Below, one piece after another: positions 8,914 through 17,063 of a stretch of DNA of 64,000 nt. This stretch comes from Clostridium_AD sp050717515 (GTDB lineage Bacteria; Bacillota; Clostridia; Clostridiales; Clostridiaceae): assembly GCF_050717515.1 (NCBI RefSeq), contig NZ_JBOITL010000007.1, positions 124,001 to 188,000 on the forward strand, written 5' to 3'. Each line of letters begins with the position of its first letter. Positions within the stretch are counted from its first letter, which is position 1. The notes under the pieces were generated by a model, which had not been told where the DNA came from, made no database searches, and saw only the letters and a list, made by a program, of their open reading frames with translations. The position numbers and the translations under genes are program-made.

Positions 8914-9573
8914 ATGCCAAATCATTTTGGAGTAAAGGTACTCGAAGGAAAACGTGGACTAAAGTTAACACGAGAAAAATATGCAGTAGTGAGCAACAAA
9001 AGCTCATTACCTCATTTTTCGGTGGATATTTACGCTGATGAAGAAGGAAAAATATATTCGGATGAATGGTGTGCGAAACAGCTTGATGACAGTTTGAAAA
9101 ATTATGACTTAAATATGGAGTATTTTTTTTTATTAAGCCATGATGAATTTAATATAGAAATAAATAAGTTTATTAAAAGTAATAAGTGTTTTGTTGAAGT
9201 GTTTGACCTTAATTTGTATGACGAAAAATCAGGATATTATATAATGGTTCTTGATGAATATTGCCAGGTATATATCGGTACAACAGATAACATAAAAAGG
9301 CGTATAAGACAGCATTGGAGTAACAGCAAGTCATTTGATAGGCTTCTGTTACCAATGGGGGCTGTTAATTCTTCAATACTTGCATTTGATAGTTTTAGGT
9401 CTCTTGATACTACAAGAATTTTTGCATATACGACAAAAATAACATTTGATAAAGAAGACAAATTTATAAATGAATTTTCTCCTAAATTTGTTAGTAATAG
9501 ACTTGGTGGTGGTAAAATAACTGGTGTTTTACTTCAATTAATTACAATAATGAAAAAGCGTAAGTTGGTGTAG
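8914..9573 (+). CDS. GIY-YIG nuclease-domain protein
   Basis: The 219-residue product has an uncharacterised N-terminal half (about 1-100) and a GIY-YIG domain starting near residue 107: GYYIMVLDEY as the first strand, VYIGTT as the second, and then DNIKRRIRQHW carrying the conserved arginine helix. The domain cuts DNA or RNA in restriction, repair and homing enzymes; I cannot place the substrate here. The ATG follows AAAGGGGATAA. It lies between two unrelated accessory genes. The last codons spell KLV-TAG with the same 12 bases that end the small peptide at 2318; I treat that as coincidence. Confidence 0.85.
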   Translation: MPNHFGVKVLEGKRGLKLTREKYAVVSNKSSLPHFSVDIYADEEGKIYSDEWCAKQLDDSLKNYDLNMEYFFLLSHDEFNIEINKFIKSNKCFVEVFDLNLYDEKSGYYIMVLDEYCQVYIGTTDNIKRRIRQHWSNSKSFDRLLLPMGAVNSSILAFDSFRSLDTTRIFAYTTKITFDKEDKFINEFSPKFVSNRLGGGKITGVLLQLITIMKKRKLV

Positions 9574-9652
9574 CTTTATTGATTTGGAATATCTATCAAT
9601 TTTTAAGTAACGACCTTCTGTAGATAGAAATAATCTTGAAAGGGTGTTTAAT

Positions 9653-10126
9653 ATGGATTTAAAAGACGTGGTTGAGAGAATTGCAGGGGGCTTAACAGAT
9701 AGTTATATAAGCATAGCTACAGACGTTCCAGTGCAAGAGGTTAAACGAATTAGGGGTATACTATTAATAGATAAAAATTTATATGCTCCCAAAGTAGCTA
9801 ACACAGCACGATTGAGAGAAAAAAAAGAAGTTGTTATTAGAGCTATAAAAATGGGATTTACAAATAGGGAAATAGTAGAGTTAACCCATTTTAATGATTA
9901 TATAATAGCAGAAATAAGAGACACAATTGATATAAATAATAATTTATATTTCTGTGTTTTACAGCTTAAAAATGCGGTAAGAAAAAAAGAAATATTAAAA
10001 AATGAAGAAGATATAATGGAAATCACAATAAATGCTATTAAAAAAGGGCTAACAAATGAAATTATTAAAGAAATTACTGATTTTCCTTTAGAAGAAATAG
10101 AAGCATTTAGAGCAACATTAGCCTAA
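9653..10126 (+). CDS. Protein built of three HTH-like repeats
   Basis: The preferred start is ATG 9653, seven bases after GAAAGGG; the GTG at 9644 overlaps that site. The 157-residue product contains three related segments, each with an alanine-helix, GLT or GFT turn and a second helix ending IR: one near residues 7-38 (AGGLTDSYISIAT), one near 60-95 (IKMGFTNREIVELT) and one near 122-155 (IKKGLTNEIIKEIT). The unit resembles the short helical repeats found at the C terminus of Rpn/PDDEXK transposase-like proteins, here without the nuclease domain. It heads a small co-directional cluster with 10245 and 10529. Nucleic-acid binding is plausible inference. Confidence 0.7.
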   Translation: MDLKDVVERIAGGLTDSYISIATDVPVQEVKRIRGILLIDKNLYAPKVANTARLREKKEVVIRAIKMGFTNREIVELTHFNDYIIAEIRDTIDINNNLYFCVLQLKNAVRKKEILKNEEDIMEITINAIKKGLTNEIIKEITDFPLEEIEAFRATLA

Positions 10127-10244
10127 ATAGAGATGTAAAGAGACGAAGGTTTTGTATTAGTAAGAAGGGATAGTTTGTACTTACTATGTTAGTATCTTAT
10201 TTAGTTTATTTATTATAAAAAAATTAATGCGAGGTGACTTTATA

Positions 10245-10529
10245 ATGGATTTAACAAGAGAACAAAGGCTAATGTTACAGGCGATTTGGAGTGTATTAAA
10301 AGATAAATTGGTGAACTTTACTGGCAAGACCAGTAACAGAAATGTAACACTTGTTGCTTCAATGGAAATTATTCGTAATGATACTTTAAAAATGTTTTCA
10401 AATTACACAGAAGAAGAAGCTAATATTGCTTCAAAGTTTGTAGAAGTTGTTATAGATACTGTACTTACTACAACCTCCTTACAAAAAACAATAGCTAAAG
10501 TAGATACATTAATAGGAGGTCAATTATAA
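10245..10529 (+). CDS. Hypothetical protein (94 residues), coupled to the next gene
   Basis: ATG 10245 lies seven bases after GAGGTGA, so it is preferred over ATG 10227, which overlaps that site. The product is helical, soluble and without cysteines; I recognise no family. Its stop codon overlaps the start of the following gene (TAATG at 10527-10531), the classic arrangement for translational coupling, so the two products probably act together. It lies about 120 bases after the HTH-repeat gene, with a possible promoter between them. Confidence 0.65.
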   Translation: MDLTREQRLMLQAIWSVLKDKLVNFTGKTSNRNVTLVASMEIIRNDTLKMFSNYTEEEANIASKFVEVVIDTVLTTTSLQKTIAKVDTLIGGQL

Positions 10530-10783
10530 TGCAGAAGTTATATAAAGAAAAATATGGAAATGGATTTATAATTATGGAAATAGAAAAAAAAGAAGACGGA
10601 CAAAACTGGATTAAATTTTGGGGTAAAGAGAGCAAAAATTCTCAAATTATGCTTTTTATTATGGAAAATAAAATTAATGTAGAAAATATAGATGAATTAG
10701 ATAATAGTAAGTTTATAGAATTGCTAAATTTTAGTACTATATCTGATGAAGCTAAAACACTTCTATATAATATGCTTAAATAG
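10529..10783 (+). CDS. Hypothetical protein (84 residues), translationally coupled
   Basis: The ATG overlaps the stop codon of the preceding gene by one base, and an AGGAGG lies upstream inside that gene. The product has a beta-rich N-terminal half (YGNGFIIMEIEKKEDGQNWIKFW) typical of a small beta sheet and a helical, acidic C-terminal half. No family recognised. Co-expression with the 94-residue protein suggests a two-component complex or pair; a toxin-antitoxin pair is one possibility but no catalytic signature supports it. Confidence 0.65.
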   Translation: MQKLYKEKYGNGFIIMEIEKKEDGQNWIKFWGKESKNSQIMLFIMENKINVENIDELDNSKFIELLNFSTISDEAKTLLYNMLK

Positions 10784-11240
10784 AAAAAGGGCAATGAAAT
10801 TGAAAGCATGGAAAATTAGTGGTTTCGCTATAAGGGGTGTCGCCAACATTTCCGACAAAACCCACTCTAAGACAATAATTGGATACTAATTAAAGTTTTT
10901 ACCTACGTTAATCCAACTATAACCATAAACAAGCACCCTAAAGGTTAAATTCAAATTGTTTTGAAACTTTGTTTTTGGTAATAGTTTTAGAACTGAAAAC
11001 TTTTGTAACTTTCAAAATATTGATTACCAAGTTATAACTACAAATTACATTTAGAATAAAGTGTTTGTATTATTCTTGTAGTAGCTTCTGAACCCATAAC
11101 TTTACTGACTCACATTAACCTACTAACATAACTTTTGGGGGAGATAGGCAAAAACACCCAAACTCCCTACAAAAAACAATTTCTTCTTTTATTTTGCTCA
11201 TAATTTATAATTTCTCTTACTCCTATTTATAAAAGTATTT
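10784..11240. other. 457-base intergenic region between converging genes
   Basis: No coding frame with a start is seen. Two dyads are visible: TTCAAA and TTTGAA at about 10950-10965, and TTGGTAAT (10975-10982) with ATTACCAA (11023-11030) enclosing further short repeats. They may belong to a terminator or a small RNA, but there is no clear U run. Confidence 0.35.
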
Positions 11241-12452
11241 TTAACAACAATTATAATTTGATATAATTATATAATTAGCATATTCTTTTAATTTTTTATT
11301 TTCAGTATTGCTATTAAACATAATTTCTTTAAGTTCTTCTGATGTATATTTTCTATTTTCGTTTGTGCCTTTTTTCTTTGTTGTATATCCCATTTGTTCC
11401 AAGGTCTTACTAACTGCTCCATAATTAAAGTATTTACAATATAATTTAATTGCCTTCTCGTCTAAACTATTATCTTCATTGATTTCTAACTCTTCTAAGG
11501 TAACTTTATCATGTAATTTTGCTACTTCACTAACTGCAAATATAATACTTTCCTTTTCCTGTTTCAATGTCTCATACTCTCGTTTTATTGTTTCTTTTAT
11601 TTTCTGCAATTTTAATATCTTTTGCTCAGAAACTCCATCACTATATTTATTTTTACATATTATTTCTAACGTACCTTCACATTCTTCAATACTTTCATTT
11701 CTCCAACTTATAAAAAAATCATCTTTTAGTGATGATTTAAGAATATTTATTAATGACCTTTTAAAAATTAATAGGTCATTATCTATGCTCTTATTATTCC
11801 TTAAATTCATTTCATAAATTTCTAACTCAGTATCCTTTAAAAAACTTCCATTGGGCTGATATTCATTTTTTATTAACCAAGCTTCAATGCCTTTAATTCT
11901 TTCATTGTATGTAATTTCATGTATTTTATATTTATCATACTTCATAACTTCTGCTGTTGTTTTAACCATTGCTATTTCACCTTTATATAGGTGGCTCAGT
12001 ATTGTTGGTATATGATTAAGTATTTCCGTTCCGTATCCCTTGTTTTGGTACTCCTCATGTAGTGCTATATAATTTAATTTTACATAATATCTTTTTTGGG
12101 AATACTCTGTCCATGTAACATTGCAATCTATCTCACCTATTATTAATTCTTTATCTTTACTTTTTAAAACAATATCTATCTTTATATTTTCCCCTTTTTC
12201 AGTGAAGAACGTATACTCGTTATCCTTGTCTTTGTCTTCACTTATTTCTATTGGGTTTGTTCTTTCATTTGCAATTTTCAACTCGTATCCTTGGACATAC
12301 TGAGGAGTATTCCTATTAATGGTTTCTATTGCCCTATCAATAAATTGAATACATATACTTTTATTTTCTGCTATGTCTTTTAATTCTTGGATTCTAATTT
12401 CTTTTGCTTCTGAATGTTTAAGCAGTTTCTTTTCAACCTCATTAATTTTCAT
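11241..12452 (-). CDS. GNAT-family N-acetyltransferase with extra C-terminal region
   Basis: The 403-residue protein has a GNAT core around residues 85-200: a strand LNYIALHEEY followed by the acetyl-CoA loop QNKGYGTEIL (about 136-145). The C-terminal half carries a coiled-coil-like stretch (about 275-310) and a small helical segment near 330-385 (KLYCKYFNYGAVSKTLEQMGY) reminiscent of a winged or HTH fold. Substrate is unknown. A strong AAAGGAGAT site precedes the ATG. GNAT proteins with long extra regions occur as toxins or modifiers in mobile islands, but nothing here proves that. It is divergent from the PLD-like gene at 12858. Confidence 0.75.
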   Translation of the reverse strand: MKINEVEKKLLKHSEAKEIRIQELKDIAENKSICIQFIDRAIETINRNTPQYVQGYELKIANERTNPIEISEDKDKDNEYTFFTEKGENIKIDIVLKSKDKELIIGEIDCNVTWTEYSQKRYYVKLNYIALHEEYQNKGYGTEILNHIPTILSHLYKGEIAMVKTTAEVMKYDKYKIHEITYNERIKGIEAWLIKNEYQPNGSFLKDTELEIYEMNLRNNKSIDNDLLIFKRSLINILKSSLKDDFFISWRNESIEECEGTLEIICKNKYSDGVSEQKILKLQKIKETIKREYETLKQEKESIIFAVSEVAKLHDKVTLEELEINEDNSLDEKAIKLYCKYFNYGAVSKTLEQMGYTTKKKGTNENRKYTSEELKEIMFNSNTENKKLKEYANYIIISNYNCC

Positions 12453-12857
12453 AATTTATCTCCTTTAATACGTATCACAATGTTGTATATATATCAATTT
12501 TGGGGATATATATAGCTTACAATAAAATTATAACATGCTTTCTATATTTTTGAAATAAACTATATGCTTTCATATATTTATGGAGGTAAAAATATTAATG
12601 TAATTTAATTGTGAATAAGTAAGTTTCATTAATAAAAAATGATTAAAACAGCTTAAATTGTTGCAGTTAAACACCAAATAATATTATTTTGTCGGTATTT
12701 ATACAACTACAAAATCACGATTCAATTTTCTTAATGGTATTATATTGTATTTATGGGCATCTCAATGTAATTGTATTGTATTTCAATATATGTTATTATT
12801 TTATAATATGGTAATTTTAACTAAGGAGTGGATTTAAAATAAGGGGATGATAGTATA
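12453..12857. other. 405-base divergent promoter region
   Basis: Lies between the divergent GNAT and PLD-like genes. Several TATAAT-like boxes and TTGTAT motifs are present (for example near 12778-12812), too many in this AT-rich stretch to choose. No gene or clear hairpin seen. Confidence 0.35.
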
Positions 12858-13589
12858 ATGACTGAAAAAGAGTTTCTAACAAAACTTATTGAGTATGTGA
12901 ATTATAGTGAATATGAGGATAAAAAAGAGTTATTAAAGGTTTTAAAAGAAAGTTACATTTTATTTGACAAAACAAGTGACTTTACAAGAAAAGATTGGCA
13001 GTCGTGGGAGTATGTAGAATTGAGAGTTCCTATTCCTATCATTTCTAAAGCTGAGATATATAAAAAATATTTAGGAAAGATATGTGCAGAAATATATATA
13101 GAAACTAAAGAGTATGACTTTGGCGGAATGTTTATAAAACCTGGAAATTCAACAATAACATCAGAAGAAGAAAAATTGCAGATGATACATTTTGAAGATA
13201 TACAAGAACAGATAATAGAGCAAATAAAACAAGCAAAATATACTATATGGGTTGCTGTAGCTTGGTTTACTGATGAAGTGTTATTTAAAGAGCTATTAAA
13301 CAAAAAAAATGAAGGATTAAACATACAAATTATAATTATTGATGATGAAATCAATAAAAATTATGGTTGTAAGTATGAAGAAAATTTTGAAACATATAGG
13401 TTAAAAAAAGATGGTTATTTTGAGAATATTATGCACAATAAATTCTGTATAATAGATTTGAAAACTGTAATACACGGTTCTTATAATTGGACTAAAAAAG
13501 CACGATATAACAAAGAAACAATTAGTATTGATACAGATAGAACAATAGCGGACAAGTTTGCAGATGAATTTATAAAGTTAAAGAGTTAG
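12858..13589 (+). CDS. Single-HKD phospholipase-D-like protein
   Basis: The 243-residue protein has an unidentified N-terminal domain (about 1-110) and a PLD-like domain (about 115-243). The HKD motif is intact: HNKFCIID with H about 193 and K about 195, then GSYNWT and a downstream NKETI. One HKD copy implies that it works as a dimer, as in Nuc-type nucleases, so DNA or RNA cleavage is more likely than lipid hydrolysis. AAGGGGATGATAG precedes the ATG. Isolated single-HKD proteins are common in defence islands and plasmids. A strong terminator lies about 120 bases downstream. Confidence 0.85.
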   Translation: MTEKEFLTKLIEYVNYSEYEDKKELLKVLKESYILFDKTSDFTRKDWQSWEYVELRVPIPIISKAEIYKKYLGKICAEIYIETKEYDFGGMFIKPGNSTITSEEEKLQMIHFEDIQEQIIEQIKQAKYTIWVAVAWFTDEVLFKELLNKKNEGLNIQIIIIDDEINKNYGCKYEENFETYRLKKDGYFENIMHNKFCIIDLKTVIHGSYNWTKKARYNKETISIDTDRTIADKFADEFIKLKS

Positions 13590-13710
13590 CAATATAGCTC
13601 TTTATTTTTTTTACACAAAAAGCTTATATCTATTTTACATAGTAATTAAAAATGTAGGCTATTTCTCTTCCTTTAATTTAGCTCTTCCCTAAATATTGTT
13701 AGTAACTGTT

Positions 13711-13740
13711 AAGAACACCTTTCGAGGTGTTCTTTTGTTT
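13711..13740 (+). terminator. Intrinsic terminator with UUCG loop
   Basis: AAGAACACCT and AGGTGTTCTT form a perfect 10-base stem closed by TTCG and followed by TTGTTT. Confidence 0.8.
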
Positions 13741-14005
13741 AATTAGTATCCCATCTATTAAATAACACCCTTCTCAGTGACCCTTTAACTCAATATACGC
13801 TCTCCTAACACATCATTGCTTAAATAGTATCCTTTGATACTACTGCCTCTTATATAGCGTTACTGCTAACGTAACCCTGTTAAAAACCACTGCCATATCC
13901 TATTAAGTTTAGGCTTTATTTAAGAAAGATGTTGATAACAATATAATTATTATAGGGTTAAGTCTCTATAGTAGCTAATTTCTATGACACATACATATCA
14001 TGCAT

Positions 14006-14041
14006 AAAAATCGTTGTTAATTTCAATTAACAACGATTTTT
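14006..14041. terminator. Bidirectional terminator
   Basis: A 17-base perfect inverted repeat (AAAAATCGTTGTTAATT and its complement) with A and T tracts on either side. It can end the minus-strand genes from 14112 leftwards as well as plus-strand transcripts. Confidence 0.8.
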
Positions 14042-14111
14042 ACGTTTATCCACATACTACAAATACTTTATAGTAATAACAGCGTAGCTGTTATTACCCT
14101 ACGTGTTAGAT

Positions 14112-14288
14112 TTAGCTGACCCACACTCGATATATTTGCTGATTCCTATAGCTTGTTAATCTACGACAAGTAACTTTCACTCCTTGTTTTTCTACAAGCT
14201 TATCTGCTAACGCTTTTATTTCATTTTTTTCGCCTGTAAATATAAGTCTGTTAGTATTTTTGGGAATAACCATACTTCTAAAATTCAC
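14112..14288 (-). CDS. Small hypothetical protein (58 residues)
   Basis: The preferred start is the GTG at 14286-14288 (complement), eight bases after GGGAGG. The product is basic, with the pattern NEIKALADKLVEKQGVKVTCRRLTSYR, that is, a helix followed by two strands, and ends in VWVS. No family recognised. It is the last small gene of the minus-strand series that begins with the recombinase block, so it may be transposon cargo. Short length limits confidence. Confidence 0.5.
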   Translation of the reverse strand: MNFRSMVIPKNTNRLIFTGEKNEIKALADKLVEKQGVKVTCRRLTSYRNQQIYRVWVS

Positions 14289-14596
14289 CAGAATCACCTC
14301 CCATTCATATCTTGCACCTTAATCATAGCACCTAAAAATAATACTGGAAATGCCCTTAAAATAGCCGAATTTTCTGTCATTTAAGGATATTATTAATAAA
14401 TTAACTTAATCTTTAAAAAATTAACTTTTTCTATAAAAAGGTTTACAAAATGTTAACAGATATTATTTATCATATAAATTTTTAAAGAACCCTTAATTCA
14501 AATAAGCTATGCTGATGTCTTTTATTATCAAACATATAATTTTCAATATTCTATTGTGATAAACTTAAAGCAACCTCACATGGTTGCTTTCCAATT
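14289..14596. other. 308-base intergenic stretch
   Basis: Very AT-rich; no coding frame with start and ribosome binding site, and only weak dyads. Probably holds the promoter of the 58-residue gene. Confidence 0.3.
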
Positions 14597-14857
14597 TCAA
14601 CATTGTTCTTTAACATAGCCTAAGTTTAATACGTAATCACACTGCACTCGGTAATCTTCCATATATCTATATTTTATTAAATCATACATATCAAAAACTT
14701 CCAGAGAAAGTGTTTTCCTTGTAAATACTACATTTTCTATTTCATGTAGATACTCTCTTATTTCTTCATCTAATGCAGTTACTATTTCTCTGCTTTTTAT
14801 TTTATTTGACATTAACATTAATTGGTATACTAATTTAACACTTCCACTTATATCCAT
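14597..14857 (-). CDS. Small hypothetical protein (86 residues)
   Basis: A GGGAGTG site precedes the ATG. The product is helical and acidic, with a heptad-like stretch (LDEEIREYLHEIENVVF) and a C-terminal segment YRVQCDYVLNLGY. I recognise no family. It lies about 100 bases beyond the TnpC-like gene in the same direction and so occupies the position where Tn554-type elements begin their passenger genes. Confidence 0.55.
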   Translation of the reverse strand: MDISGSVKLVYQLMLMSNKIKSREIVTALDEEIREYLHEIENVVFTRKTLSLEVFDMYDLIKYRYMEDYRVQCDYVLNLGYVKEQC

Positions 14858-14954
14858 TATTTCACTCCCATATTGGTAATTTAATAATCATTATGCCCTT
14901 ACACATAAATCTCAATCATATTACGAGGGAAGATATATGACTTTTGCTCCCCTA

Positions 14955-15419
14955 TTATTTTATTAATGTTGGACTCTTATTAATAATAATACCTTGAAGT
15001 TCATCAATTTTACCTAAATATAGATTTATAAGGTTCTGTTTTTTACTTAAATCACTAATTAAATAATTGTTAGTTCCTCTGCTTTTAGAAAGTTCATTTG
15101 ATAATTTTCCATTGTCTTTTACCAAGCGGTCATATTCTTTTTCAAGGTTTTTTAAATAGCTTTTGGGGTTATCATCACTAATTCTTCTACTATCTTTATA
15201 TTTACATACCTTATATTCTTTTAATAATTCTTCAACATGGTCAGAACAAAAAGTAGCTCCACAGAAACCTGTTATTTCCATTAGTTTCTTAGGAGTAATA
15301 ACACTTCTTTCTTCTTGTAATATAATTATAGCTTCACGAACTTTATTTATAGTATTCACTTTTTTATCATCGTTGTATTTCTTTAATCCATCATTTCTTT
15401 TTCCTTTTTCCCTTTGCAT
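14955..15419 (-). CDS. TnpC-like transposition protein (DUF6262-like)
   Basis: The 154-residue product combines a basic N terminus, a helical segment with a possible HTH (TPKKLMEITGF followed by a helix), and a long C-terminal coiled coil (about 90-150, KNLEKEYDRLVKDNGKL and onward). This matches the layout of the small third protein (TnpC) of Tn554-type transposons, which aids orientation of integration. The gene is the last of four in the block, 30 bases after the preceding one, with a strong AAGGGAGG site. Assignment rests on context plus this architecture. Confidence 0.7.
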   Translation of the reverse strand: MQREKGKRNDGLKKYNDDKKVNTINKVREAIIILQEERSVITPKKLMEITGFCGATFCSDHVEELLKEYKVCKYKDSRRISDDNPKSYLKNLEKEYDRLVKDNGKLSNELSKSRGTNNYLISDLSKKQNLINLYLGKIDELQGIIINKSPTLIK

Positions 15420-15449
15420 AAATAATCCTCCCTTAATATTAATTTTCAG

Positions 15450-17063
15450 TTAATCTGCTAACATTTTCATACATACATCTAAATTTTGTTTTGCTATATC
15501 TCTATAGATAACATTATTATTGTTACTGAAAAATATATAATCTTTATTCCACATTTCAGCTTCCTTTTTATAAAAGTCGATAAATCTACTCTTTTTTTCT
15601 CCACCCTTACATTTATTTTCACTTTCCGAATCAAATTCGCTACATCCTAAACAAAGATAAGGGTCGAATACATCATTGTTTGGGCAAGAGAATTTGTCTG
15701 AACAAACCCCCAAAGATGAACCACCAGGGGTTACCAACTCATGGGATTGTCTTTTGTTTAGTAATCGCTTCAAAGCCATTTCTCCAAGAATATGTCCTCC
15801 AAATTCTATATTATTCTCAGAGTTTGGCTCACTTTCCCGATTATATTTATATTGTATTTTTTTCTGTTCATCTTCAAGGTGATGGTAATAAGTTGTATTC
15901 ATTATATCCGTTGTATGCCCACTTTCTGATTTTGTCTCGAAACCAGAAAATCCACTATCAAGTCTATCTGTTATTTCTTTATGCCTAAGCTGTTTAGGTG
16001 TAATATGATATTCCTTACCCTTATATTTTAAGTTGTATAACTCACAAATAATTTTAAATTCATAATAAATTTTTTTGGAATCTGCTATGGATACTTTTGA
16101 ATCTGAGATTCTAAATTCTTTAATGCCAGACTTTCTAAATTTAGTTTTATTCAAGCTACAATTCGGAAATGTGAATAATAAACCTCTTTTATCTTCTGGT
16201 AATAAATGCTGATATTTTTTAGATATTTCTTTTTGCTTCTGTATTAGTTCAATAAATTTTATTTCAATTTCAGTCTCAGCATTTATATATAAAACTTTAT
16301 TTTGTACTTCCCCATCAATGCTTTCTTTCAAATTTGGTATAGTAAGTGTATACATACTTCCAAATGGTCTTAGACAATTTTCTATTAATATTCCGCATAT
16401 GTCCACACCTCTGTTTGGATATAACCTAAGATAAAAATAAGAAATTTTTATCCATGTTGGAATATAATCTTCATGTATGAAAATCCAGTCCAATTTATTA
16501 GTAATTTCTTTTGGCGGATAATTACTATCATTTTTTTTATCTGTAGTCTTTATCTTAAATGGGTTATCTTGACTTGAAATAAGAGTATACTTAGGCAGTT
16601 CTGGCCATCCTTGCATAGTGTTTAAAAATACCCGTAGATTACTCCACCGCTTTCGTCTTTCAACATTCCCTATGTTGGAATTATTTTTTAAATTCTTTTT
16701 ATAATCCCCTATAATATTTCTATTTAAATCTTTTAAATCCACCACAACATATTTTTCAAATAAAAATTTATTAAATCTATTAAATTCTCTTATTATATTT
16801 TGAATTGTAGAAATTTCAGAGAAGTGTTTTAATGCAAAATATTTCACAAAATCTTTATACTTTTCTGGTGTTTTAGAAAAATCTAATGTCAGCGAACTGT
16901 CTGTTACTGAATTTGATTTTTTATTTTTATTACAAAACCATATATCGTCTTTAAAGTTAATGTTATCTCCTAATTCTTTTAGTTGAATAACTAAATTTAC
17001 CCGCAGCCCTTCATCATATAAATCATCTATAAATACTCCTACTAATTGATTACTAAACTTCAT
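15450..17063 (-). CDS. Tyrosine-recombinase-like protein with C-terminal Cys cluster
   Basis: This 537-residue protein overlaps the preceding gene by 11 bases. A candidate first Arg lies in PNRGVDICGI (about 227). The C-terminal catalytic region is recognisable: PKQLRHKEITDRLDSG (about 356-371), then SESGHTTDIMNTTYYHH (about 380-395) with the His and candidate nucleophilic Tyr. A Cys cluster follows (CSDKFSC and CLGC, about 454-474), resembling the tail of TnpB-type proteins. The core HxxR is imperfect (KQLR), so it may be a divergent or accessory recombinase. It is the third recombinase-like gene in a row, which makes the element differ from standard Tn554, where only two are present. Confidence 0.8.
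   Translation of the reverse strand: MKFSNQLVGVFIDDLYDEGLRVNLVIQLKELGDNINFKDDIWFCNKNKKSNSVTDSSLTLDFSKTPEKYKDFVKYFALKHFSEISTIQNIIREFNRFNKFLFEKYVVVDLKDLNRNIIGDYKKNLKNNSNIGNVERRKRWSNLRVFLNTMQGWPELPKYTLISSQDNPFKIKTTDKKNDSNYPPKEITNKLDWIFIHEDYIPTWIKISYFYLRLYPNRGVDICGILIENCLRPFGSMYTLTIPNLKESIDGEVQNKVLYINAETEIEIKFIELIQKQKEISKKYQHLLPEDKRGLLFTFPNCSLNKTKFRKSGIKEFRISDSKVSIADSKKIYYEFKIICELYNLKYKGKEYHITPKQLRHKEITDRLDSGFSGFETKSESGHTTDIMNTTYYHHLEDEQKKIQYKYNRESEPNSENNIEFGGHILGEMALKRLLNKRQSHELVTPGGSSLGVCSDKFSCPNNDVFDPYLCLGCSEFDSESENKCKGGEKKSRFIDFYKKEAEMWNKDYIFFSNNNNVIYRDIAKQNLDVCMKMLAD

Larger units (their letters stand above)
13590..14111. other. 522-base intergenic region with several hairpins
   Basis: Holds the terminators at 13711 and 14006, a hairpin at 14073-14097 (GTAATAACAGC with GCTGTTATTAC), and small dyads near 13828-13843 (AGTATC with GATACT) and about 13860-13880 (GTTAC with GTAAC). 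No gene recognised. Confidence 0.45.

Noticed and set aside
9562..9573. Shared 12-base AAGTTGGTGTAG with the leader ORF at 2378
   Set aside because: Both encode K-L-V-stop, but the surrounding sequence is unrelated and the second copy has no partner arm, so chance is the simpler view.
13590..14111. Plasmid-type replication origin
   Set aside because: Several hairpins are present, but there are no iterons, DnaA boxes or Rep gene, and two of the hairpins are ordinary terminators.
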